Of a stretch of DNA of 64,000 nucleotides, positions 50,848-59,699 are shown one piece after another (the stretch's first letter is position 1; the number at the start of each line of letters is the position of its first letter). This DNA is from Pseudomonas fluorescens (GTDB lineage: Bacteria; Pseudomonadota; Gammaproteobacteria; Pseudomonadales; Pseudomonadaceae): contig NZ_CABVII010000011.1 in the NCBI RefSeq assembly GCF_902497995.1, positions 122,386-186,385 of the forward strand, read 5' to 3'. Made by a program: the position numbers and the translations under genes. Below the pieces are notes generated by a model. That model ran no database searches and had not been told where the DNA came from. It was given only the letters and a program-made list of their open reading frames with translations.

Positions 50848-52224
50848 TCAAACGCTCGCAGCGTGTGACTTTGCGCAACCCTTTAAACCGGTGCGCTCTT
50901 CGATCTCACCGGAGCCGCTGATGTACCCATAGCGCGAAAGATTCGGCATCAGCATCGCGGCGATGAAAGTGATGGTCACGACGGCCGCGACATAGAAGAA
51001 GAAATACTCCTCAATGCCTTGGGACCGGAGCGACAAGGCGACGTATTCGGCGGTGCCGCCGAATGCCGCATTGCCGATGGCATACGGAAAGCCTACGCCC
51101 AATGCGCGTACCGCAGGCGGGAACAGTTCAGCTTTGACGATCCCGGCAATCGGGGTGTAGAGCGACGCAATGGCCAGGCCACCAAACACCAGCAGGAACG
51201 CCGTAAACGGGCTGCTGACCGATTGCAGTGAATAGAGCAGGGGAATCACCAACAGCATCGCCAACCCGGAAAACATCAGCATGTGCGCCTTGATCCCGAT
51301 ACGGTCCGCCAGCAAGCCAAACAGTGGCTGGCAGAACATGAAACCGACCAAGGCTGCGGTCATGATGAAACTAACCGTTTCCGGGCTGAAACCGGCTGAG
51401 ATCACCAGGAACTTCTGCATATAGGTGGTGAAGGTGTAGAAGTACAAAGAACCACCGATGGTAAACGCTACCACCAGTGCGACCGCCCGTTTGTGCTTGA
51501 ACATGCCGCGTAGCGAGCCGGCGTCTTTGCGGTTCATGTCTTTCTTGGTGGCGGTTTCATGCATGGCGCGGCGCAGATACACCACCACGATTGAGCTCAG
51601 GGCACCGATGAAGAACGGAATCCTCCAGCCCCATTCGCGCAATTCTTCGCCGGTGAGGGTTTGCTGGAGAATGACCACGGTCATCAATGCCAAGAGCTGA
51701 CCGGCAATGATGGTGAAGTACTGAAAGGAGCCATAAAAACAGCGACGCCCAGGTGTCGCGATTTCACTGATGTAGGTGGCACCGGTGCCGTACTCCGCGC
51801 CGACCGACAGCCCCTGAATCAGCCTGGCGACGACAAGCAAAACTGGCGCCGCCACACCGATGGTTTCATAGGTCGGCATGACGGCAATCAACAGGGAACC
51901 GGCGCACATCATGAACACCGAGATGATCATCGAGACCTTGCGGCCACGAGTATCGGCAATCCAGCCGAAAATCCAGCCGCCGAGCGGCCGCATGAAAAAG
52001 CCGACGGCGAAGACGCCGGCGGTTGCGAGCAACTGACTGGTGGTGTCGCCTTTGGGGAAAAACGAGCTCGCAAAATAGATGGCGGTATAGGCGTAAATGA
52101 AAAAGTCGTACCACTCCACCAGATTGCCCGAGCAGGCACCCATGATGGCTCTGACGCGATTCGGACTTTTTATCTGATCGGATTTTTCAGTGTGGAGGGT
52201 TGAGTCGCTGGTTGATGCAGACAT
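50848..52224 (-). CDS. MHS-family MFS transporter (alpha-ketoglutarate permease-like)
   Basis: A 458-residue 12-span MFS protein. GNLVEWYDFFIYAYTAIYFA is the first-helix motif of the metabolite:H+ symporters, GWIADTRGRKVSMI the cytoplasmic loop motif, and RLIQGLSVGAEYGTGATY the fourth-helix motif. KgtP (2-oxoglutarate) and related acid transporters belong here, which fits uptake of a dicarboxylic or keto acid handled by the island. The ATG at 52224 has AAGGG upstream. Confidence 0.87.
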   Translation of the reverse strand: MSASTSDSTLHTEKSDQIKSPNRVRAIMGACSGNLVEWYDFFIYAYTAIYFASSFFPKGDTTSQLLATAGVFAVGFFMRPLGGWIFGWIADTRGRKVSMIISVFMMCAGSLLIAVMPTYETIGVAAPVLLVVARLIQGLSVGAEYGTGATYISEIATPGRRCFYGSFQYFTIIAGQLLALMTVVILQQTLTGEELREWGWRIPFFIGALSSIVVVYLRRAMHETATKKDMNRKDAGSLRGMFKHKRAVALVVAFTIGGSLYFYTFTTYMQKFLVISAGFSPETVSFIMTAALVGFMFCQPLFGLLADRIGIKAHMLMFSGLAMLLVIPLLYSLQSVSSPFTAFLLVFGGLAIASLYTPIAGIVKAELFPPAVRALGVGFPYAIGNAAFGGTAEYVALSLRSQGIEEYFFFYVAAVVTITFIAAMLMPNLSRYGYISGSGEIEERTGLKGCAKSHAASV

Positions 52225-52729
52225 TCTGTTCACCCTTTTTTCAAGGCGAGACGATAGGAGGCGCACGCTGATGCGTGTCCGACGTTGCTAGCTCGATGGG
52301 TTGATGTGCTTAACGCAGTTGCTGTGACCCTTTGACGACCAAGGCACATGAAGAGGGGGGATGTATATGAGAGGTCAGCTGTTCACTGAGTGTGTAAGGC
52401 GGGTCGGTCAGGTAACGAGAAAGGTAGTAAATCATGGCGCAAGCCCTCGAATCTTATTCTTGTATTCAGTCGATCGCTCTTGGCGTCGACGTTGATTGCA
52501 CGCTACCGCAGAGTGACGAGGGTAATAAGCCGTCAGCCAGGCCTAACTGATATACCGAAATTTTATAGCTTGCCTTGCAACCCGTGCGGGCTGGGGGATA
52601 CAGCTGGCTCGAAAGCCGCGAGGCCCCATGCGGCGCGGGTCCTGTGGCATTCCAAGGAACGCTAATGCGTTTACACTCATACTACTTTCGACGCATTTCG
52701 CGCCGAGCCCGACTTTGACTGGCCTGGTA
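52225..52729. other. 505-bp intergenic region between divergent MHS and LysR genes
   Basis: No convincing gene is seen here. It should contain the promoters of the MHS-type gene (-) and the second LysR gene (+). Composition varies and some short frames look like decay, but no recognisable remnant was identified. Confidence 0.5.
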
Positions 52730-53653
52730 ATGGATGTCGTTCAACTCAAGACCCTAATTCATGTGGCCGAGCTTGGCAGTCTCAGCAAGGCCTCCGACCG
52801 GCTTCACATCGCACAACCGGCACTGAGTAGGCAAATTCGTCTGTTGGAAAAGGAACTCGGGGCCTACCTTTTTGATCGGCATGGACGAGGCATGGAAATT
52901 ACCGATGCCGGCCGTGAAGTCTTGGCGCATGCCACCCGGATCATGGAAGAGATGGAGTCCATTCGAAGTTCGGTCGTGGGCGGGAAGTCTTCTTTTCGGG
53001 GCACGGTGATGATCGGTACAACACCGACGGTAGCGGAAATTGTCACCGTTCCGCTGGTGCGGAAAATCAAAGAAGAGCATCCGAATCTTGCCATCAGGTT
53101 CTCCTCCGCCTTTAGCGGCTACCTGCTGGATTGGGTTCAGCGTGGCGAATTGGAACTGGCGATTTCTTACGATCCCCAACCCTTGCATACGCTGCGTATC
53201 GTGCCGGTGATGATGGAAAACTTGCTGCTGGTCGGACCTGCCAGTGCCAATCTGCGCCTGGATGCGCCGGTGTCATTCGAGTCTTTGGCCGAGCAGCAAT
53301 TGGTGTTGCCAAGCGCCCGCCACAGTCTTCGCGTGATTCTGGATAATTGTGCGCGAGAAGTCGGCATCAAGCTCAAAACCAGCGTTGAAGCTGACTCCTT
53401 CGGCGCGATGATTGACCTGGTTCGCAATGGCTTCGGTTTGACAGCTTTGCCACTGGCATCGATTTACACGCAAATTGAATCGGGAGTGCTCAGTGCTGCA
53501 CCTTTGGTCGACCCTATTCCCATGCGTAAATTGGTCCAGGTATTTCCCGCGGACAGGCGAGTCAGCCCCGCCGCAAAATTTGTTGGAGATGCGTTCATCG
53601 AGATTGCCGCCGATCTAGTAGGTCGCGAAATCTGGGCAGGGCACATGCTTTGA
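52730..53653 (+). CDS. LysR-type regulator, second of the island
   Basis: A 307-residue LysR regulator with a standard HTH (HVAELGSLSKASDRLHIAQP, ALSRQIRLLEKELGAYLFDR) and effector domain (MIGTTPTVAEIVTVPLVRKI). The ATG at 52730 is used because the family motif starts right after it, though the frame is open upstream. It is divergent from the MHS transporter and heads a short run with the hydrolase and MFS genes downstream, which it may regulate. Confidence 0.87.
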   Translation: MDVVQLKTLIHVAELGSLSKASDRLHIAQPALSRQIRLLEKELGAYLFDRHGRGMEITDAGREVLAHATRIMEEMESIRSSVVGGKSSFRGTVMIGTTPTVAEIVTVPLVRKIKEEHPNLAIRFSSAFSGYLLDWVQRGELELAISYDPQPLHTLRIVPVMMENLLLVGPASANLRLDAPVSFESLAEQQLVLPSARHSLRVILDNCAREVGIKLKTSVEADSFGAMIDLVRNGFGLTALPLASIYTQIESGVLSAAPLVDPIPMRKLVQVFPADRRVSPAAKFVGDAFIEIAADLVGREIWAGHML

Positions 53654-53680
53654 ACAACATCAATCCTCGACCATGAACCT

Positions 53681-54400
53681 ATGAAGGAAACCCCGTTGTC
53701 TTCCAACCTTACGCCGCTCGTGCTTATCCCCGGATTGCTTTGCGATGACCGCCTTTGGGCACATCAAAAATCTGTCTTGGAAAACTCAACGCATATCTGC
53801 ATCCCTGATGTCTCCCTTGACTCCAGCATTGCTCAGATGGCGGAACGGACTCTGGATGAAGCACCACCTTTTTTTGCACTCGCTGCGTTGTCCATGGGCG
53901 GATATGTAGCCATGGAAATTATGAAAAAGGCACCTGAGCGGGTTTTGAAGTTGGCAATGATAGACACGATGGTGCGACCGGACGATGAAGCCCGTGCCAA
54001 GGCGAGACGTGGCCTGCTGACTCTTTCACAACTTGGCCGGTTCAAGGGCGTAACACCACAACTGTTGCCCAAGCTTGTGCATCCCCGCTGCATTGGAACT
54101 GCGATTGCCGATACGGTGCAGGAAATGGCCGCAGCAGTAGGAAAGGAAGGGTTTGTTCGGCAGCAATTGGCGATTATAGAGCGTCCCGATTATCGACCAT
54201 TATTGAAGAGCATTGTGGTCCCGACCTTGATCGTTGTTGGTGAAAGCGACGAAATCACCCCTCCAGTTGAGTCCGAAGAAATCCATCGCGGCATACCGCA
54301 TTCTCGATTGGTGGTGGTGCCTCAATGTGGGCATCTGCCGCCGCTTGAGCAGCCGCAACTGACGACTCTGCTATTGAGTCGGTGGCTTGAAGATAGTTAA
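53681..54400 (+). CDS. Alpha/beta hydrolase
   Basis: A 239-residue hydrolase with the triad visible: Ser71 in ALSMGGYVAM, Asp in VVGESDEITPP and His in PQCGHLPPLEQP. There is no signal peptide. It is 27 nt after the LysR gene and 5 nt before the MFS gene, so these form a small operon. Substrate is unknown. Confidence 0.82.
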   Translation: MKETPLSSNLTPLVLIPGLLCDDRLWAHQKSVLENSTHICIPDVSLDSSIAQMAERTLDEAPPFFALAALSMGGYVAMEIMKKAPERVLKLAMIDTMVRPDDEARAKARRGLLTLSQLGRFKGVTPQLLPKLVHPRCIGTAIADTVQEMAAAVGKEGFVRQQLAIIERPDYRPLLKSIVVPTLIVVGESDEITPPVESEEIHRGIPHSRLVVVPQCGHLPPLEQPQLTTLLLSRWLEDS

Positions 54401-54405
54401 CACCC

Positions 54406-55638
54406 TTGAGCCCAGTCGCTTATGCGTTCGTGGCTTTGCATGCATTTCTTATCTTTGATGACATTGTTTTGAGAAATCAAACTCCACTACCTGGAAAGTT
54501 CGGCATCGTCTTGTTAGGGATGCTGCAAGTTTTGGTCTGGGGAGGTTCGTTCTTCCTTATGGCCGTAATGGCCGATCCGATCATTGAAGAGACAGGCTGG
54601 GCTAGCCAGTGGGTCTATGGCGCATTGTCTCTGAGCATTCTTGTTTCTGCGGTGTTGGCTCCGTTGATCAGTCGACTGATCGCCCGCTATGGCGGTCGCC
54701 CAATTCTTGCCAGCAGTGGTCTAGGAGTCGCCATTGGATTGTTTCTGATGGCCAATGCCACGTCATTGCCGTTTTTTTTACTGGCTTGGTCAGTCATCGG
54801 CATTGGCATGGCGCTTGGATTGTATGAAGCACTATTCGCCTGTTTAGGTTCACTTTACGGTGAGCGAGCGGGCGGTGTGATTACAGGAATTACATTGATC
54901 TCAGGGTTTGCGACAACGCTTTCCTGGCCGGCGGTTGCGTTAGTCATCGATTACATTGGTTGGCGCTCAACGTGTTTGGCCTATGGAGCGTTGTTAGTGC
55001 TGACTGTGGCACCGCTTTATATGTGGGTGCTACCGAGAGGCTCGGTTTCACTCAGAAAAAATGACGCGTTGTACGATGAAAGTCTGTCGATTGATCGACG
55101 GGTTTACTGGCTCCTCACGACGATTTTTGCGTTGGGCGCAGTGATCATGACGGCAATCTCTGTTCAGCTGATTTCTTTGCTTCAAGGTCAGGGGTATTCA
55201 CTTGCAGCTGCCATCGGATTCAGCGCTTTACTGGGTCCGAGTCAGGTAGGCTCGCGGATTCTGCAAGTATTTTCACGAAAGCGACACCCAATTTGGACGA
55301 CGTTGATCTCTGTCGTACTAGTGGCAATCGGTCTGTCGGTTGTGACCATGACGCCGGCAATGACGGGTCTTGGCCTCGTACTTTATGGTGCTGGTAATGG
55401 TTTGCGAGCGATTGTTCGGGGGCTGCTACCGTTGACGCTGATGTCGCCAACGCATTATGTTTTGCTAATGGGACGCATGTTTCGACCTTCACTTATTGGA
55501 CAGGCACTCACACCTCTTGCTGGTGGTTACCTTTTGCAAACGTGGGGGGCGGGCGGTGTGCTTGCTGGGCTAAGTTCGTTGGCTATGTTGAATGTGATGC
55601 TGGTGTTGTTCCTCCTACAACTAGTTCGAAAACAATGA
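54406..55638 (+). CDS. MFS transporter
   Basis: A 12-span MFS protein of up to 410 residues. Motif A-like RLIARYGGRPILASS and the helix VLVWGGSFFLMAVMADPII are visible. The first TTG (54406) gives a long hydrophilic-hydrophobic leader; the internal ATG at 54520 begins right at the first clear membrane helix and may be the true start. It follows the hydrolase by 5 nt. It could export or import a compound cut by that hydrolase; this is inference. G+C content appears lower than in the catabolic operon. Confidence 0.78.
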   Translation: MSPVAYAFVALHAFLIFDDIVLRNQTPLPGKFGIVLLGMLQVLVWGGSFFLMAVMADPIIEETGWASQWVYGALSLSILVSAVLAPLISRLIARYGGRPILASSGLGVAIGLFLMANATSLPFFLLAWSVIGIGMALGLYEALFACLGSLYGERAGGVITGITLISGFATTLSWPAVALVIDYIGWRSTCLAYGALLVLTVAPLYMWVLPRGSVSLRKNDALYDESLSIDRRVYWLLTTIFALGAVIMTAISVQLISLLQGQGYSLAAAIGFSALLGPSQVGSRILQVFSRKRHPIWTTLISVVLVAIGLSVVTMTPAMTGLGLVLYGAGNGLRAIVRGLLPLTLMSPTHYVLLMGRMFRPSLIGQALTPLAGGYLLQTWGAGGVLAGLSSLAMLNVMLVLFLLQLVRKQ

Positions 55639-55746
55639 CCAATCTTCGTCCGTTGTAGCCTGTTATGAAAGGGCTGCTATCTACTGTGGATTCAACCGGT
55701 CGATGCACCACAACTAAATTCTGTGTAAGCAGAAGGAGTGTTACAG

Positions 55747-56089
55747 ATGAAGCAGAGACCTCGGATCTATTACACCGAAAGCCAGAAAAAGTTGATGTGG
55801 GATCACTGGTAAAAAGGCGACTATTCAGCAGGTCGCCCTACTATTTGAACGAAACCGCTCATTGATACAGCGCATCTTGACGGAAATAGGCGGTATCAGC
55901 CCCGCTGTACAGCGCAGGTCCGGATTGGGCCTGACGTTGGCTGAACGCGAAGAGATTTCGCGTGCAGTGGTGGCAGGTAACCCGATCCGTTCCATGGACA
56001 CGCTGCTAGGGCGAGCAGACTCTACGATCAGTCGTGAGATCAGACACAGCGGTGGCCAAGGATGCTACCGGGCTAATCGAGCTGATTAG
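55747..56089 (+). pseudogene. IS30-family transposase remnant
   Basis: The frame opens MKQRPRIYYTESQKKLMWDH, the N-terminus of IS30-type transposases, and stops at TAA 55810. One base shift on, it continues (ATIQQVALLFERNRSLIQRI) through the HTH region TLAEREEISRAVVAGNPIRS to a stop at 56089. The catalytic DDE domain is absent, cut off where the integrase gene ends. It is both frameshifted and truncated and therefore inactive. Confidence 0.85.
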
Positions 56090-57546
56090 GCTGATGAAGG
56101 CGGCAAGGATTCAGTGGAGGCGTACGCTGGAAAAGACATCATCGACTTGCTTGGTGGATGCTCGTAAGTTGAGGACAGCACGGCACTGAGTCGATCGCCC
56201 AACAGGTTCCAGGCACACTTCTGCTCTTCGGCATAATCGTGGTGCAGGTAGTGGCGCCTCACCCGGGAGCCGGCCAGCACATGGTTTTGGCAGCGATCGA
56301 TGACGTCCAGGCTGACACCCAAAGCCTGCATCATGGTCGCGCCCGTGCGGCGCAGGTCATGCGGCGTCCAGTCGCCGTTTTGGCCGTCGGCAAGGACTAG
56401 CGTATCGTCGTGACGCCGTCTTGAGAGGGCCTTGCGGTTTTTGAACCGGGCCTGGCGATCACCCACCTGCTTGCTCACCACTTTCACGTCCACATGCCCA
56501 TCATCCTGCTTGTTCGGAAAGCACCACTGGGAGTCTCCCGTGAGGGTCTTGAGTTCCTGAAAGAAATGCAGGGCGAAGGGGGATAGGAAGACATGGAGGT
56601 CCTGTTTCTTGCCGCGGGTGCCTTTGACGTTTTCACTGGGGAGGAACCAGGTCTGTCGGTCCAGATCGACATTTTTCCATTCGGCCTGCAGCAACTCGCC
56701 AATTCGGCACAGCGTGCCCAGGCTGATCCAGAGCGCGAGTTGGGTTTCTTTTTTCAACGGCCGAATACCGTCGTATTTTTGCCCGGCGGGGAGGGCGATG
56801 TAATCGGCGGTCATTTGCTGGAAGCGGTTGTGCAATTCCAACAGCTCCGCCGGGGAAAGGATGCGGCTTCTTTCGGCTTCGTAGTCAGCTGGGATCAACG
56901 GGGAGATGTCGACCAGTTCAGTCGGATCACCCTCAACCAGTAACGCCCGCCAGGGCTGGCGCTTTCTAGCCCAGCCAAACATTTGGGTGAGGTCGGCGAA
57001 GAAGCTGATGGCTTGCCGGTGAGCGCCGCGGTTGACCACGGTGCGGATTAACGCCCGAACATCGTGTTCGGAGACGCTGCTCACCGCGGTCTTGCCGAGT
57101 GCCGGAAAAAGGTCTTTGTTAAAACGGCGCTGTAATTCAGCATTGCCGTCCTTGCGCGCCACACCATCCAACAGCCAGGCCTTGGCCAGATCCTGGACGG
57201 CCAGTGTTTGCACCTTCGTCGACTTTTCCTGCTCGGCTTTTGCGTTCGTCGCGGCATGAGCCTGTGCCTTGGCGGTTTTCTTTTGCTCGTTGGGATTGAT
57301 TTGCTCATCAATGAGCGCTCGGGCTTGGTTGCGTGCCTTGCGGATGTCGGTCAGGGATTTGCGTGGCCAAGACCCGCAGGAGTACTCTTTATTCTGTTCT
57401 CCCCACCGATACCGATAGAAAAAGCTGACCGACACGCCGTCCTTACGCACAGAGACTCGACCGGCGAGATTGCCATCCTCCCTGAGGATCCGGCCGGCAT
57501 CATTGGCGGTCAGTGACTCGAGTTCTTTGATGGTGATTTTGGCCAT
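56086..57546 (-). CDS. int: P4-type tyrosine integrase of the island
   Basis: A 486-residue integrase. The N-terminal arm-binding region (to about 90) has the DUF4102-like beta sheet; a charged Lys/Ala linker follows; the core-binding domain spans about 115-220. Catalytic residues are Arg281 (CRIGEL), His396 and Arg399 (HDLRR), His422 and Tyr433 (RRHYLHH). The ATG at 57546 has GGGGGAG 8 nt upstream. Its start faces the right attachment repeat 160 bp away. It should integrate and excise the island at the tRNA-Pro 3' end. The stop overlaps the IS30 remnant. Confidence 0.93.
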   Translation of the reverse strand: MAKITIKELESLTANDAGRILREDGNLAGRVSVRKDGVSVSFFYRYRWGEQNKEYSCGSWPRKSLTDIRKARNQARALIDEQINPNEQKKTAKAQAHAATNAKAEQEKSTKVQTLAVQDLAKAWLLDGVARKDGNAELQRRFNKDLFPALGKTAVSSVSEHDVRALIRTVVNRGAHRQAISFFADLTQMFGWARKRQPWRALLVEGDPTELVDISPLIPADYEAERSRILSPAELLELHNRFQQMTADYIALPAGQKYDGIRPLKKETQLALWISLGTLCRIGELLQAEWKNVDLDRQTWFLPSENVKGTRGKKQDLHVFLSPFALHFFQELKTLTGDSQWCFPNKQDDGHVDVKVVSKQVGDRQARFKNRKALSRRRHDDTLVLADGQNGDWTPHDLRRTGATMMQALGVSLDVIDRCQNHVLAGSRVRRHYLHHDYAEEQKCAWNLLGDRLSAVLSSTYEHPPSKSMMSFPAYASTESLPPSSA

Positions 57547-57569
57547 AAAATGGACTCCCCCTACTTTTC

Positions 57570-57599
57570 CCCCCACAAAAACGTCGGCTCTTGATGGAC
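57570..57599. repeat. Subterminal direct repeat, right copy (candidate integrase arm site)
   Basis: This copy of the 30-bp segment seen at 34210 lies between the integrase start and the core repeat. TGGACTC-like words also recur nearby (57551 and about 57605). It could be an integrase arm site or part of the integrase promoter. Confidence 0.5.
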
Positions 57600-57706
57600 G
57601 TTACTGGACTCTCGTAGAGCAGAACACCGCTGGAGCTCAAGTAAATACTAGCTTAGAAAAATCCAGAGTAAAATTTTGGAAGCTTTCAAGAAGTATGAAA
57701 AAGGAG

Positions 57707-57754
57707 ATGGGGTGCTAGGGGTCGAGTGTTCGAATCACTCCGTCCCGACCATAT
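57707..57754 (+). repeat. Attachment repeat, 3' part of tRNA-Pro(GGG), right copy
   Basis: It is identical over 48 bp to 34104-34151. The bases on its left (AAAAAGGAG) do not continue a tRNA, so it is also a 3' fragment. It marks the island-chromosome junction. Confidence 0.92.
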
Positions 57755-57768
57755 TTTTCAATGACTTG

Positions 57769-57796
57769 GCCCAATCTGAAAAGGTTGGGCTTTTTC
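57769..57796 (+). terminator. Terminator downstream of the right attachment repeat
   Basis: GCCCAA and TTGGGC pair around a 10-nt loop, followed by TTTTTC. It is probably the original terminator of the tRNA-Pro gene before insertions. Confidence 0.8.
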
Positions 57797-57844
57797 ATGT
57801 CTGAAAAATCCCAGCCAGATAAAAGCGCCTGAAATTTTTAAATA

Positions 57845-57874
57845 ATACGGGGTTGGCTCAAGCCAACCCCGTAT
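57845..57874 (-). terminator. Terminator of the FAD-dependent dehydrogenase gene
   Basis: ATACGGGGTTGGCT and its exact complement form a 14-bp stem with a 2-nt centre, 39 bp past the stop of the reverse-strand gene at 57913. On that strand it is followed by TATTTAAAAATTT. Confidence 0.75.
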
Positions 57875-57912
57875 AAAATCACAGTGATTCAGTATATCGG
57901 CGTACGCTAAGG

Positions 57913-59385
57913 CTATTTCAGGCGCGCCGCATGCCCTCCGGCCTGACGGCCGAAGAACGTCGAGTCCCCCAATGACAACCCGGAACTGTAGCCTTCCCCC
58001 CAGCGAGGCAGGCCGCAGGCCGTACGACCCGCAGCATACAGGCCCGGAATCGGCTGGCCGTCGCCGTCGACCACCTCACCACTGGGACGAGTCGCTAGGC
58101 CACCGAGGGTGAAGGCATGGGCGTCGATGTCGCCTTGGCAGTAGCTGAGCGCGGCGAACGGTGGCTCGCTCAACGGGCGCAACCATTCGGCACTCTTGTG
58201 GAAGTATGGGTCGAGTCCCTCGACGGCGTGACGGTTGAACTCCGCGACACTGTGTTGCAGAGCCCCACCCGGCAGGCCCAGACCTTCCGCCACCTCGTCC
58301 CAGGTCTCGCCGACGGCGGCGATGTCTATGTTTTCTTGGAGCACCGGGCGGCCGAAAATCTCGTTATCCACCAGTAGCCAGACGCGTCCGCTTGGCTGGC
58401 GTAGCACATAGTGAGCGACCCGGCCGTGATAGGCGTCCTCGTTGATGAAGCGTTGGCCGCATTCGTTGATGAAAATGCCTTTGACCAGAGAGGCCGGCGG
58501 GAAGAAAGGCACGGTGGCAAAGAACTCATGCATATTCAACGTGGCCGCGCCGACGCTCATGCCCATGCGGATGCCAGAGCCATCGTCGTTGCCGCCAGTC
58601 ACTTGCTGCTCGCACACCAAGGCCCCGGGAGCGTAGTGCTGAACCATTTCCCGGTTGCCGATAAAGCCGCCTGCCGCCAGGATCACGCCCTTACGGGCGC
58701 GCACATAGAGCAGCTCGCCAGCCCGGCGGATGAGCACTCCCTGCACGGCATTGGCCGAGTCAACGATCAGACACAGCGCGCGGCTGTCGAAATGAGCGTT
58801 TACGCCTAGGTCCAGGGCCCGCTGACAGAGCTTGTCCATCATCACCTTACCGCCGCCCCACCCCTCGTATTGCACGGTATGACCGCGCGGAGCCGGTTTG
58901 GCGTGTGCAGAGAACGGCCAGGCCAACTCGTTGCCGCTCCACACCAGAGTGTCGTCGGTGGTGGGTTCGACCCATTTGCCCGGAAGGTAGGTACCCTTAA
59001 ATGGCACGCCTTGCTGTTTCAGCCAGTTGAAATGGGCAACGCCGTTCTCGGCATACAAGGCCACCCGTTCGCCATCCGCGGCAGGCCCGCCCGCCATCAT
59101 CAGGTAAGTCTGGAAGGCTTCAGTGGTGTCCTCGAAGCCGGCCTCACGCTGCACCTCGGTGCCACCGTTGCCGCCGACATACACCTCGCCGCCCGACAGC
59201 GCGGCACTCCCCCCAGCCGCCGACGCTACCTCAAAGATATCCACCTGTGCCCCCGCACCGCGAGCTTCGATGGCCGCACAGCTTCCGGCGGCACCGAAAC
59301 CGATGATGGCGACCTCTGTTTCGAGGTCCCACTGCGGAACATCTTCGATCCGAACGGGACGGTCAGACGAAAAAGTGGTGTGCAT
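57913..59385 (-). CDS. FAD-dependent oxidoreductase, fumarate reductase / 3-ketosteroid dehydrogenase type
   Basis: A 490-residue flavoprotein. The dinucleotide motif is at 29-34 (AIIGFGAAGSCAAIEA), with SAALSGGEVYVGGNGG and VILAAGGFIGNREMV further on, and GLYAAGRTACGLPRWGEG near the end. This is the pattern of the FAD-binding-2 family, which holds fumarate reductase flavosubunits and ketosteroid 1-dehydrogenases. The start at 59385 has AGGAG 7 nt upstream, better than the ATG at 59403. It is the first chromosomal gene right of the island. The substrate is unknown. Confidence 0.82.
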   Translation of the reverse strand: MHTTFSSDRPVRIEDVPQWDLETEVAIIGFGAAGSCAAIEARGAGAQVDIFEVASAAGGSAALSGGEVYVGGNGGTEVQREAGFEDTTEAFQTYLMMAGGPAADGERVALYAENGVAHFNWLKQQGVPFKGTYLPGKWVEPTTDDTLVWSGNELAWPFSAHAKPAPRGHTVQYEGWGGGKVMMDKLCQRALDLGVNAHFDSRALCLIVDSANAVQGVLIRRAGELLYVRARKGVILAAGGFIGNREMVQHYAPGALVCEQQVTGGNDDGSGIRMGMSVGAATLNMHEFFATVPFFPPASLVKGIFINECGQRFINEDAYHGRVAHYVLRQPSGRVWLLVDNEIFGRPVLQENIDIAAVGETWDEVAEGLGLPGGALQHSVAEFNRHAVEGLDPYFHKSAEWLRPLSEPPFAALSYCQGDIDAHAFTLGGLATRPSGEVVDGDGQPIPGLYAAGRTACGLPRWGEGYSSGLSLGDSTFFGRQAGGHAARLK

Positions 59386-59403
59386 ACCTGGCTCCTGTTG
59401 CAT

Positions 59404-59699
59404 AGTTTTTTATTTATGTTATGGGGCAGGCACCTGCGAGGCATACTCCGTATGGACGAGGAGCGCTCGACGCCTGTGCCGCGAGTCTTTCGGTGTGTAG
59501 GCAGTCAAGAGCGATCGCGCCGGTGCTGCAAGCGAAAGCCAGAACTGGGACCACTATGGCAATAGCACACCGCTCGTAGCCTTGGCTGAGGAAAAACTTA
59601 ACGCAATGTCCGGGATTAGTTGACCACTGCACCTTCGCCGTACGGTGCACCGAGCTGCCGTTACTTCCACTCGCATTCAACCAGCGAAATCTCATCTGG
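59404..59699. other. 296-bp intergenic region
   Basis: No gene, clear hairpin or repeat was recognised. It separates the FAD enzyme from the end of the ars operon, both on the reverse strand, so the FAD enzyme promoter should lie here. Confidence 0.5.

Larger units (their letters stand above)
34104..57754. mobile_element. 23.6-kb genomic island at a tRNA-Pro(GGG) site
   Basis: Two identical 48-bp direct repeats (34104-34151 and 57707-57754) enclose a P4-type integrase gene near the right end, a LysR-controlled catabolic cluster, transporters and an IS30 remnant. The repeats are the 3' part of a tRNA gene, the usual target of such integrases. No conjugation genes are present, so it is an integrative but not self-transmissible element. 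The tRNA 5' half is missing at both ends. Confidence 0.9.
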
